From an uncultured Clostridia bacterium (GTDB lineage: Bacteria; Bacillota; Clostridia; Oscillospirales; Ruminococcaceae), in contig CALLQQ010000083.1 of the NCBI GenBank assembly GCA_938014915.1, positions 1 to 41,600 on the forward strand: DNA of 41,600 nt, in the 5' to 3' direction. Positions 15,635 to 23,388 of the stretch are shown here, piece after piece (the stretch's first letter is position 1; each line of letters begins with the position of its first letter). Both the position numbers and the translations under genes were made by a program. The notes under the pieces are model-generated. The model was not told the DNA's origin and ran no database searches. It saw only the letters and a list, made by a program, of their open reading frames with translations.

Positions 15635-17923
15635 CTATTTTGTTTCTCGTGCCTTTCTAGGTTTGAATAGTTTTAATCTTAGCGCATTCGTCACTACAAA
15701 TATCGAACTCAAACTCATTGCTGCTGCCGCAAACATCGGATTTAACTTCCATCCAAGAACCGAATAGAATACACCTGCCGCTAGTGGAATTCCTAATGAA
15801 TTGTAGAAAAATGCCCAGAATAAATTCTGCTTTATATTTCTTATCGTCGCATTGCTAAGTTCAATTGCTGTAACAACGTCCTGCAAGTCGCTTTTCATCA
15901 GTACAATATCAGCTGATTCGATAGCTATATCAGTACCAGCACCAATTGCGATTCCCACATCTGCCCGTGCTAAAGCTGGAGCATCATTGATGCCATCACC
16001 GACCATGGCGACCCTTTTACCCTCTGCTTGAATACTGCGGATTTCGCTTTCTTTATCTTGTGGGAGGACTTCCGCCACTACCCTATCAATATCTAGCTGC
16101 TTCCTTATTGCTTCGGCAGTTTTCGCATTATCCCCAGTTAGCATTACTACATCTACACCCATGTTTTTTAGCTCTTTAATTGCATCTGCACTTGTCGGTT
16201 TCACAACATCGGCAACTGCGATAATTCCAAGCAATTTTTCATCACTTGCAAAATATAGCGGTGTTTTGCCATTGTCGGCAAGAACATCTGCATCACTTTT
16301 AAGTGTAGTTATATCGATGCCGTTCTCTTTCATCATTGCAAGATTTCCGGAAATGTATTTCTTGCCGTCAATACTCCCTACTACGCCTTTACCCGAAATA
16401 GCCTCGAATCCCTGAACTTCATCTAATTCCAGTCCTATCTCGGCAACTTTCTTCACTACTGAATCGGCAAGCGGATGTTCGGACGGCTTTTCAATTGAGC
16501 CGGCTATCCTTAATAACTCATCTTTTGTAATACCGTCAATTGGAATTATGTCGGTTACAACTGGTTCGCCCTGTGTAATGGTGCCCGTCTTATCAAGCAC
16601 AACTGTATCTATCAAATGAGTAATTTCTAAAGATTCTGCTGATTTAATCAATATGCCATTGACTGCACCTTGACCCGTGCCGACCATAATCGCAACTGGT
16701 GTTGCTAGTCCTAATGCACATGGGCATGATATTACAAGCACTGCTATTCCAATTGATAGTGCAAATTCAAAAGGTTGCCCGACTAACATCCATACTATCG
16801 TTGCAATAATTGCAATAGAAATTACGATCGGAACGAACACTCCGCTAATTCTATCGGCAAGTTTCGATATTGGCGCCTTTGACGAACTCGCCTCCTCAAC
16901 TAGCTTTATAATTTGTGATAAAGTAGTATCGTCGCCGACTTTTTCTGCACGGAATTTGAAGAATCCCGTCTTATTTATAGTCGCAGTAATAACTTTATCA
17001 CCAATATTTTTCTCGACAGGTATGCTTTCCCCCGTGAGGGCGGATTGATCTACTGACGATTTCCCCTCGATAATAACCCCGTCAACAGGTATGTTCTGCC
17101 CCGGCCTAACGATAATAATATCGCCAATAACAACATCTTCTACCGGTATCTCAATTTCTTGCCCGTCACGTTCAACAAATGCTGTTTTCGGTGATAGATC
17201 CATCAACTTCGTTATAGCTTCAGACGTTTTTCCTTTAGACCTTGTTTCAAGGAACTTCCCTAAAGTAATCAATGCTAAAATCATGGCGGCGGATTCAAAA
17301 TATAAATCCGAGGAATAAGAATTGACAATTCCAACATCGCCAATGCCAAGTCCATACCCTATTCTAAATATGGCGAATACACCATATGCCAATGCCGCTC
17401 CCGAACCGATCGCTATTAGCGAATCCATATTAGGCGCACCACGGAATAGCGATTTAAAGCCACCAATATAGTAATTCCTATTGACTAATATAACTGGTAT
17501 CGTCAACAGGAACTGCATTAATGCAAACGACACTGCATTATGCGTACCAACTAAAAATCTAGGAATAGGCAGATTCAACATATGCCCCATAGATATATAC
17601 ATTAACGGAATAAGGAAGATGAAAGACACGATTAGCCGCATCTTCATATCACTAATTTCCTTATCTATCGTATTTTCCTTACTGCCATCCTTAACGGTTT
17701 GGCTTTTATCTTCCTCGCTCAGTCGTGCGTCATACCCTGCATCAACGACAACTTTAATAATGTCGTTCGCACTTAATATAGCATCATCATATTCGACCAC
17801 CATATTGTTAGATAGCAAGTTCACATTGACAGATGCAACCCCGTCGAGCTTACTTACATTCTTCTCAACATGCGCCGAACACGATGAACAACTCATCCCA
17901 ATTACGTCAAATTTCTGCTTCAT
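15635..17923 (-). CDS. copA: Copper-exporting P1B-type ATPase
   Basis: Pumps Cu(I) (possibly Ag(I)) out of the cytosol at the cost of ATP. Seen: 762 residues. One N-terminal heavy-metal domain has GMSCSSC (C12, C15). About eight membrane helices follow; SCPCALGLATP with the transport-site CPC lies near residue 400, the phosphorylated aspartate is in DKTGTITQGEP near 440, and the hinge is GDGINDAPALARADVG. The HP dipeptide is in PSEHPLADS. TGES is in SALTGESIPVEK. GGAGG lies 8 nt before ATG. Neighbours: first gene of copA-csoR under a CsoR-type operator; no copZ chaperone nearby. Confidence 0.96.
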   Translation of the reverse strand: MKQKFDVIGMSCSSCSAHVEKNVSKLDGVASVNVNLLSNNMVVEYDDAILSANDIIKVVVDAGYDARLSEEDKSQTVKDGSKENTIDKEISDMKMRLIVSFIFLIPLMYISMGHMLNLPIPRFLVGTHNAVSFALMQFLLTIPVILVNRNYYIGGFKSLFRGAPNMDSLIAIGSGAALAYGVFAIFRIGYGLGIGDVGIVNSYSSDLYFESAAMILALITLGKFLETRSKGKTSEAITKLMDLSPKTAFVERDGQEIEIPVEDVVIGDIIIVRPGQNIPVDGVIIEGKSSVDQSALTGESIPVEKNIGDKVITATINKTGFFKFRAEKVGDDTTLSQIIKLVEEASSSKAPISKLADRISGVFVPIVISIAIIATIVWMLVGQPFEFALSIGIAVLVISCPCALGLATPVAIMVGTGQGAVNGILIKSAESLEITHLIDTVVLDKTGTITQGEPVVTDIIPIDGITKDELLRIAGSIEKPSEHPLADSVVKKVAEIGLELDEVQGFEAISGKGVVGSIDGKKYISGNLAMMKENGIDITTLKSDADVLADNGKTPLYFASDEKLLGIIAVADVVKPTSADAIKELKNMGVDVVMLTGDNAKTAEAIRKQLDIDRVVAEVLPQDKESEIRSIQAEGKRVAMVGDGINDAPALARADVGIAIGAGTDIAIESADIVLMKSDLQDVVTAIELSNATIRNIKQNLFWAFFYNSLGIPLAAGVFYSVLGWKLNPMFAAAAMSLSSIFVVTNALRLKLFKPRKARETK

Positions 17924-17940
17924 TAAAAACCCTCCTCCAC

Positions 17941-17957
17941 ACCCCCAGTGGGGTATA
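17941..17957. promoter_or_regulatory. CsoR operator at the copA promoter
   Basis: On the minus strand TATACCCC-ACT-GGGGGT: a C-tract/G-tract pseudo-palindrome of the type bound by CsoR. It begins 5 bp after the -10 box, so it covers the transcription start. Confidence 0.85.
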
Positions 17958-17962
17958 CCATA

Positions 17963-17991
17963 ATTCTATACCAATTCACTCTCTTTGTCAA
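17963..17991 (-). promoter_or_regulatory. Promoter of copA-csoR
   Basis: TTGACA (17991-17986), 17-bp spacer, TAGAAT (17968-17963), immediately upstream of the operator. Confidence 0.83.
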
Positions 17992-18031
17992 GCACTATTT
18001 ATTATTTTATCCTTTATCAACTCTAATATGC

Positions 18032-18064
18032 AAAAAACCCCAAAGAACCGTATCGTTCTTTGGG
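18032..18064 (-). terminator. Terminator of the amino-acid ABC importer operon
   Basis: On the minus strand CCCAAAGAAC and GTTCTTTGGG form a 10-bp stem followed by a T-run (complement of the A-run at 18032-18037). Confidence 0.88.
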
Positions 18065-18078
18065 AGATTTATTAATAT

Positions 18079-18870
18079 CTATGATAGTACCGCACTTAGG
18101 AAACTCTGCAATCGCTCACATTTAGGATTGTTAAATATCTGTTCGGGAGGTCCTTCCTCGATTATCATTCCATTATCCATGAATACCACCCTGTCGGCAA
18201 CTTCACGTGCAAAGCCCATTTCATGAGTTACGATGAGCATCGTTGTTTTTTGTTCTGCTAGTCTGCGGATTACAGCTAGAACTTCACCAGTGATTTCAGG
18301 ATCAAGCGCGCTTGTCGGTTCATCGAATAGCATTATCTGCGGCTCCATTGCAAGACCCCTCGCTATTGCGATTCGCTGCTTTTGCCCGCCAGAAATTTGA
18401 CCGGGATATACCTTCTCCTTATCGGACAATCCAACAAGTTTTAGCAATTCCCTTGCTCTTTCACGTGCTTTTGCCGGTTCGACTCCCTTAACTTTAATAG
18501 GAGCATAGCTAATATTCTGGAGGCAATTCATATGCGGGAATAGATTGAAATGTTGAAAAACCATGCCCGTATTTGCGCATAATTTTCGCATTTTAGATTC
18601 GGGCGGATAGATTACTCTACCTTGCGAATCCGTGCGTGCTAATTCCTCCCCCGATAGGAGTATTTGCCCCGACGATATCGTCACAAGGCGATTAACGCAT
18701 CTTAGGAGTGTACTCTTGCCAGAACCGCTAGGCCCAATTATGGCAACAGTTTCACCCTGTTTCACCGATAGTGATACATCGTCAAGTGCCTTTAATTCGC
18801 CGAATTCCTTTACTATATTATGCATTTGTAATACATATTCGTTATTATTTACTGTGTTTTCAGCGCCCAA
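18079..18870 (-). CDS. Polar amino-acid ABC importer, ATP-binding subunit
   Basis: ATPase of a GlnQ/ArtP-type importer. Seen: 263 residues. Walker A GPSGSGKST is at 46-54, the Q-loop is in TGMVFQHFNLFPHM, the signature motif is ISGGQKQR, Walker B is IMLFDEPTSALDP, and the switch histidine is in LIVTHEMGF. QHFNLFPHMN is typical of the polar amino-acid subfamily. The start is TTG 18870 with AAGGGGA 6-7 nt before it. Neighbours: last gene of the solute-binding protein/permease/ATPase operon, 30 bp after the permease; terminator follows. Confidence 0.94.
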   Translation of the reverse strand: MGAENTVNNNEYVLQMHNIVKEFGELKALDDVSLSVKQGETVAIIGPSGSGKSTLLRCVNRLVTISSGQILLSGEELARTDSQGRVIYPPESKMRKLCANTGMVFQHFNLFPHMNCLQNISYAPIKVKGVEPAKARERARELLKLVGLSDKEKVYPGQISGGQKQRIAIARGLAMEPQIMLFDEPTSALDPEITGEVLAVIRRLAEQKTTMLIVTHEMGFAREVADRVVFMDNGMIIEEGPPEQIFNNPKCERLQSFLSAVLS

Positions 18871-18900
18871 TGCGAATCCCCTTCCCCAATGTAATATCGT

Positions 18901-19605
18901 CTACTGCGCTTCATGTCTTGAAAATCTTTTTTCTAGATGGTTTGATAATAATGTGAGTACGAATGTTAAAATAAGATATATAATTGCTGCAATTACGAAT
19001 GCGGTAACTTTAACATCACGATTAACCGCACCACGTGCAACTCGTATTAACTCGCCAACTGCAATTACAGAAACTAGCGCCGTATCTTTTACCAGTGTGA
19101 TTGTTTCATTTGAGATCGGCGGCAATACCCTTTTAATCATCTGAGGTATGATAATACCGAATAAAGTCTGAGTCCTTGAAAGACCTAGCGATTGCGCTGC
19201 CTCATATTGTCCCCTGTCGATACTCTCAATTCCGCCCCTATATATTTCAGCAAAATATGCTGCATAATTAAGTACGAATGTAAATACTGCGGTCGTAAAT
19301 CCGTCTAACTTGATGCCCGTAACAATCGGTAAAAAGAAGTAAAAGAAAAAGAGCTGGAGCATGAGCGGAGTCCCACGAAAAAGCCATATATATACTCTGC
19401 ATGGTATTCTTATAATAACCCTCCTGCTATTGCTGCCAAGCGCAAAGGGTAGGCCCAGGGGGAGCGACATTACTAATGTTAATATGAAAATTTTTAGTGT
19501 AACAATTAGCCCCTGCATTAATGAGGGCATTAGCACTTTAGCATATTGCAATTCAGCAGCTAAGGCGTTAAATAAGTTTATAAAAAATTGATATACCTGC
19601 TCCAA
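18901..19605 (-). CDS. Polar amino-acid ABC importer, permease subunit
   Basis: Membrane channel of a HisM/GlnP-type importer; homodimer expected since only one permease gene is present. Seen: 234 residues and about five helices. The cytosolic EAA loop reads YEAAQSLGLSRTQTLFGIIIPQ, the contact for the ATPase. FRGTPLMLQLFFFYF is a strong family block. The start is TTG 19605 with AAGGAG 9 nt before. Neighbours: preceded by the solute-binding gene with an intervening hairpin (19646-19683) that probably lowers its expression. Confidence 0.94.
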   Translation of the reverse strand: MEQVYQFFINLFNALAAELQYAKVLMPSLMQGLIVTLKIFILTLVMSLPLGLPFALGSNSRRVIIRIPCRVYIWLFRGTPLMLQLFFFYFFLPIVTGIKLDGFTTAVFTFVLNYAAYFAEIYRGGIESIDRGQYEAAQSLGLSRTQTLFGIIIPQMIKRVLPPISNETITLVKDTALVSVIAVGELIRVARGAVNRDVKVTAFVIAAIIYLILTFVLTLLSNHLEKRFSRHEAQ

Positions 19606-19645
19606 TTATTTTTCTCCTTTAGGCTTTTACATTAATATCTTTAGT

Positions 19646-19683
19646 AAAATTAGCGGAGCGGATTTATTCCGCCCGCTAATTTT
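19646..19683 (-). terminator. Hairpin between solute-binding and permease genes (probable attenuator)
   Basis: An outer 10-bp stem (AAAATTAGCG with CGCTAATTTT) and inner GCGGA/TCCGC stem are separated by a small asymmetric bulge and followed on the minus strand by a short T-run. The importer genes continue after it, so it is likely a partial terminator that keeps the binding protein in excess. Confidence 0.75.
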
Positions 19684-19704
19684 CTGTTTTACAAATTGTC
19701 TTTC

Positions 19705-20535
19705 TTATTGGTCATATCCCTCTAGGATAACAATATTTTTGCCGAACCACTTGTTGCTGATTTCCTCCGCTGTTCCTTCTTCAATTAGGGTAGCAATTGC
19801 CTCGTTAATTTTATCAGCAAGATCGGTTTCGCCTTTTCTGCATCCAATGGCATAGAAGTCGTCACCAAAGTTAATTTCGGATACAATGAATTTCTCTGTC
19901 AATTTTGAGTTCTTATATTCTCCTAGAACTTCATCAACTACCATGCAATCAAGTCTGCCTGCTTGCATATCTAGAATAACCTCATCATATGTAGGGAATT
20001 CGGATATATTGTCTTTAAAGCTATCGTAGTCGTCGTCTTTAATCATAGTTTCTAATGCGGAGCTCCCCTCTTGGGTGCCTATTTTCATATCTTTAAGATC
20101 ATCTTTAGATGTGACTGCCTTGCCACCGTCGATTGTCATTATAACAATGCGGTTGTTTAGATATTTCTTGGTTAGTGACATTTCCTTCTGTCTTGATTCG
20201 GTAGCACTCATACCATTCCAAATACAGTCAATTCTCTTTGAGGATAGTTCTAGCTCCTTTGAATTCCAGTCGATTGGTTGGAATTTGATGTCGACGCCGA
20301 GCTTTTCCCCCACCTTTGTAGCTAGGTCAATATCGAATCCTACTAAGTTATCCGATTCATCACGGAATCCCATTGGTGCAAATGTATCGTCAAGACCGAC
20401 GATTAATTCGCCCTTATCTTCGACGAATTCCCATCCGGATAGTGCGCTATCTCCGCCCGATGGTTTGCTATTTGTACAACCAGCAATAGTTCCTGCTAGA
20501 ACAAGTGCTAAAGCTAATGATAAAATCTTTTTCAT
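19705..20535 (-). CDS. Polar amino-acid ABC importer, solute-binding lipoprotein
   Basis: Extracellular receptor of the importer. Seen: 276 residues. A lipoprotein signal has lipobox IAGC (lipidated C20). The mature part has the family-3 binding-protein pattern: LIVGLDDTFAPMGFRD, VGFDIDLATKVGEKLG, QPIDWNSKELELSSKRIDCIWNG split across the first lobe, and KIGTQEGSSA in the second. It ends IEEGTAEEISNKWFG. The ligand is not readable with confidence; cystine, glutamine or a related amino acid are candidates. Start: ATG 20535 with GGAGG 7 nt before, rather than ATG 20550. First gene of the operon. Confidence 0.93.
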   Translation of the reverse strand: MKKILSLALALVLAGTIAGCTNSKPSGGDSALSGWEFVEDKGELIVGLDDTFAPMGFRDESDNLVGFDIDLATKVGEKLGVDIKFQPIDWNSKELELSSKRIDCIWNGMSATESRQKEMSLTKKYLNNRIVIMTIDGGKAVTSKDDLKDMKIGTQEGSSALETMIKDDDYDSFKDNISEFPTYDEVILDMQAGRLDCMVVDEVLGEYKNSKLTEKFIVSEINFGDDFYAIGCRKGETDLADKINEAIATLIEEGTAEEISNKWFGKNIVILEGYDQ

Positions 20536-20580
20536 GAGTATTTCCTCCATTACATCGTGTCAATTTAATCTGCTAAAGTG

Positions 20581-20609
20581 ATAATACCATGAAATCGTAT
20601 TCTTGTCAA
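20581..20609 (-). promoter_or_regulatory. Promoter of the amino-acid ABC importer operon
   Basis: Perfect TTGACA (20609-20604), 17-bp spacer ending TGG, TATTAT (20586-20581). Confidence 0.85.
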
Positions 20610-20677
20610 CATAAATACTCCATTTCAGCAATTTTACAATAAAATCCGACAACTTTATTAGCTTTTCCGTATAATTA

Positions 20678-22036
20678 TCACAAAGAAATATGCTGTCCTT
20701 TTCCAACACGTGTTTTAAAATTGTAGTAGGCAAAAGAAATTAACACTACAAATATGCAAAATGCACTATAATAAACAAAAAATGCACTTTGCAGTCCTCC
20801 CGATAGAATGAATAGCGATCCTATTGTTGCGAAAATCGGCACGATGACTCCCATGGTGAATCCTTTTATCTCGCCAGATCTATACATCTTAAATACCTTA
20901 TAATATAGTATGATATATAATAGGTAACTCATTGCTATAGAAATTTCCGATATATCAGAATTCGGCAGTAAGTTAAACCTTGTTGTTAGATAGTGCACAA
21001 TTGTCCAAACAACCATAATGATGTAGGCATAGATTGCCGAATGTACTGATACTCCGAATCTTTCGTTAATTGTGCTAAGTCTTTTTGAAAATGGCAGTAC
21101 ACTTCCACGCAGCGATAGCGAATATGGTAAGCGTATAAAGCCCAGCACAAGCCCATTGACAGTGCCCATTACCGATATAATTACAAATACTAATATTGCC
21201 TTTGCGCCGAATTCGCCCAGCAATTTAGATGCAACATAGCTAACGTGTTCATCGCCGAGCGCCATAACTTCATCCGCACCGATATACGATGTTACACCGA
21301 CAAAATACATCACATATACGATTAATACGAAAATCGGCGCTAGAATTAATGCTAGCGACAGATTCTTTTTAGATTTATCTATTTCGTGGGCAATTGATGT
21401 TGAAACTACCCAGCCATCATATGAAAATGCAATTGGTCCTACTGCCGTTATCCATGTCGCTCCTAAAACTTGGCTAGAAGAAACTTGCCTTAATCCCTCA
21501 AGCGGATTGCCGAAGATTAATCCTAGTACGGCAATAGAGATGAGCGGTATGAGCTTTATTACCGTGGTAACGTTCTGGAATGCGCCGCCGAATCGCCTAG
21601 ATAGAGTATTGTATATAAAACAAATCGTAGCGAAAACGAATCCTATTAGAATTTGCAATTCCAGAGATGATTCCCATGCGAATAAAATTGATAAATAAAT
21701 CCCGATTACCCACGATACCACCGCCGTTAAAGTCGGATAGTAAATAAATGTTTGGAACCATCCGAATCCGCAAGCGAGTCTCTTACTGCCGAATTCCTCA
21801 AAATAGGTAATCACTCCGCCCGCCCTGTCGGTACGTGAAGATAACTGGCTAAGACATAATCCGCCGAAAATTATACTAATTGCACCTAGTGCGAATACAA
21901 GCACGCCGAGCGGCACGATCCCACCCGTTGCAATTAATATATTATCACTTTTGAAAAAAATCCCCGAGCCGATGCAAACACCGACTATCATAGTTATGGC
22001 GGTAACTACCCCATATTTTCCATCTTTTCTTTTCAT
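20678..22036 (-). CDS. APC-superfamily amino-acid permease/exchanger
   Basis: Cytoplasmic-membrane amino-acid transporter. Seen: 452 residues with about twelve hydrophobic helices. The first helix carries the substrate-binding glycine motif VCIGSGIFF, typical of the L-amino-acid transporter (LAT)/SteT branch, with FSYDGWVVSTSIAHEID in helix 6 matching the same branch. This suggests exchange of neutral amino acids such as serine or threonine, but specificity is inference. Neighbours: lies just after the ABC importer promoter and reads the same way; a possible extended -10 at 22071-22066 would make it independent. Confidence 0.92.
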   Translation of the reverse strand: MKRKDGKYGVVTAITMIVGVCIGSGIFFKSDNILIATGGIVPLGVLVFALGAISIIFGGLCLSQLSSRTDRAGGVITYFEEFGSKRLACGFGWFQTFIYYPTLTAVVSWVIGIYLSILFAWESSLELQILIGFVFATICFIYNTLSRRFGGAFQNVTTVIKLIPLISIAVLGLIFGNPLEGLRQVSSSQVLGATWITAVGPIAFSYDGWVVSTSIAHEIDKSKKNLSLALILAPIFVLIVYVMYFVGVTSYIGADEVMALGDEHVSYVASKLLGEFGAKAILVFVIISVMGTVNGLVLGFIRLPYSLSLRGSVLPFSKRLSTINERFGVSVHSAIYAYIIMVVWTIVHYLTTRFNLLPNSDISEISIAMSYLLYIILYYKVFKMYRSGEIKGFTMGVIVPIFATIGSLFILSGGLQSAFFVYYSAFCIFVVLISFAYYNFKTRVGKGQHISL

Positions 22037-22065
22037 AAGTCCCCCTTAATCAAAATTCCTGTATT

Positions 22066-22074
22066 ATTATAGCA
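22066..22074 (-). promoter_or_regulatory. Possible extended -10 promoter of the APC permease
   Basis: TGC-TATAAT on the minus strand, 30 bp before the start codon; no good -35 at the right distance. Confidence 0.45.
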
Positions 22075-22139
22075 TTGTATCATAGTAGATTAATTCATTC
22101 TATCAATTGATAAGAACAGTTCATTGCCGAATATAAAAC

Positions 22140-22173
22140 AAAGCAACACCGTCATTCAAGTCAGTGTTGCTTT
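22140..22173 (-). terminator. Hairpin after the acidic membrane-protein gene
   Basis: A perfect 10-bp stem (22140-22149 with 22164-22173) has a 14-nt loop and A/T-rich flanks on both sides. It separates the acidic protein gene from the APC permease. Confidence 0.8.
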
Positions 22174-22206
22174 TATTTTTCAGCTTAGGTATTATAGATT
22201 ATGTGA

Positions 22207-22545
22207 TTAAAATTCTGATTCGTCGACATCCATATTCATATCAACATCGAGTTTAATTTCAGGTTCTTCATCTTCGTCGCTTTCTTCATCCGTATTTACA
22301 ACATCGCCGATTGGAACATCGTCAGATGTTGCTCCATCAACGGCGAGCAATTCATCTTCATAATCCTCATACTCATCTTCATAATCAGCATAGTCCTCAT
22401 CATCTTCAAAGAATACACTGTCGTTCAACTCATAATCGTCATCTATTTCTTCACCATTGCGCTTTTTAATCGCAAATATTGCTAATGCCGCAGCACCAGC
22501 AGCTGCAAGTAATGCAAATAGGGTAAACAGCAGTCCTTTTTTCAT
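22207..22545 (-). CDS. Small membrane protein with very acidic tail, unknown function
   Basis: Not recognised. Seen: 112 residues. An N-terminal hydrophobic helix (about residues 5-26, alanine-rich) ends in KKR, then a tail of about 80 residues consists largely of Asp, Glu and Tyr, with a repeated DYEDE-like pattern and a closing DVDMNMDVDESEF. It could be a single-pass protein with the tail on the cytosolic side (positive residues after the helix) or a cation-binding surface protein if the helix is a signal anchor. GAAGGGG precedes ATG. It has its own promoter (22608-22580), so it is not simply the tail of the recG operon. Confidence 0.75.
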   Translation of the reverse strand: MKKGLLFTLFALLAAAGAAALAIFAIKKRNGEEIDDDYELNDSVFFEDDEDYADYEDEYEDYEDELLAVDGATSDDVPIGDVVNTDEESDEDEEPEIKLDVDMNMDVDESEF

Positions 22546-22579
22546 AATATCGCCCCTTCTCTAATTGATATATATATTT

Positions 22580-22608
22580 ATTATAATACAAACTCATGCT
22601 TTTATCAA
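22580..22608 (-). promoter_or_regulatory. Promoter of the acidic membrane-protein gene
   Basis: TTGATA (22608-22603), 17-bp spacer, TATAAT (22585-22580), 35 bp before the start codon. Confidence 0.75.
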
Positions 22609-22659
22609 TAGCTTTATCTGTTAATTTTATAAAATTTCATTTATTTACCGTTTTACCTA

Positions 22660-23376
22660 CTACATATTACCGCTCAAATGCATAATAATCGAAATAGCAC
22701 TTATTGGTGCCGTTTCAGTACGGAGTATCCTGTTGCCGAGTGTAGCTATCTGAATGCCCGATTCTTTTGCCATATTGACTTCTTCTAGGCTGAATCCGCC
22801 CTCACTGCCAATTAAAATTGAGGCATTATGCGCATCTTTAGATACTAGCGTATCAAGTGGCTCTCCGCCGCCCTCATAGAACAGGATTCCTGAATTGGCG
22901 GCAACTTCCTTAACTGCGTCATTGTAGCTAATCATGGGCATTATCTGCGGCACAATCCCACGTCCGGATTGTTTCGCCGCTGATAGAGCAATTTTTTTAT
23001 ATCTTTCAATTTTCCTACTCATGCTCTGCTTATTCGGGCGGGAAATGCATCGCTGTGTTAAGACCGGTGTAATTTGATTTATTCCAAGTTCGACGGACTT
23101 TTGCACGATGAAATCCATCTTATCGTGCTTCGGTATGGCTTGATATAAATTTAGCTTTAATGTCGGCTCCGCAATATTATCGGATCGGGACAATATCGTT
23201 AATTCGATAGAATCGGCAATATTGTCAATCCTGGCAACATAATCCCGTCCCTTACCATCGCATAAAGTCACTTCATCATTTATGCTCATTCGCAGTACTT
23301 TAGAAATATGCTTTGCATCGTCGCCGCTAATATAAGCATTGTCGCCATTTATATTATCAACAAAAAAACGTGGCAT
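22660..23376 (-). CDS. rsmE: 16S rRNA m3U1498 methyltransferase
   Basis: Methylates N3 of U1498 in 16S rRNA using SAM. Seen: 238 residues, normal length. N-terminal PUA-like part opens MPRFFVDN with HISKVLRM. The C-terminal SPOUT knot carries LIGSEGGFSLEEV and TLGNRILRTETAPISAI, the SAM-binding signature of RsmE. GGGAGA lies before ATG. Neighbours: 12 bp after recG, the probable end of the asp23-fakA-recG-rsmE transcript. Confidence 0.95.
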   Translation of the reverse strand: MPRFFVDNINGDNAYISGDDAKHISKVLRMSINDEVTLCDGKGRDYVARIDNIADSIELTILSRSDNIAEPTLKLNLYQAIPKHDKMDFIVQKSVELGINQITPVLTQRCISRPNKQSMSRKIERYKKIALSAAKQSGRGIVPQIMPMISYNDAVKEVAANSGILFYEGGGEPLDTLVSKDAHNASILIGSEGGFSLEEVNMAKESGIQIATLGNRILRTETAPISAISIIMHLSGNM

Positions 23377-23388
23377 TTTTTCATCTCC

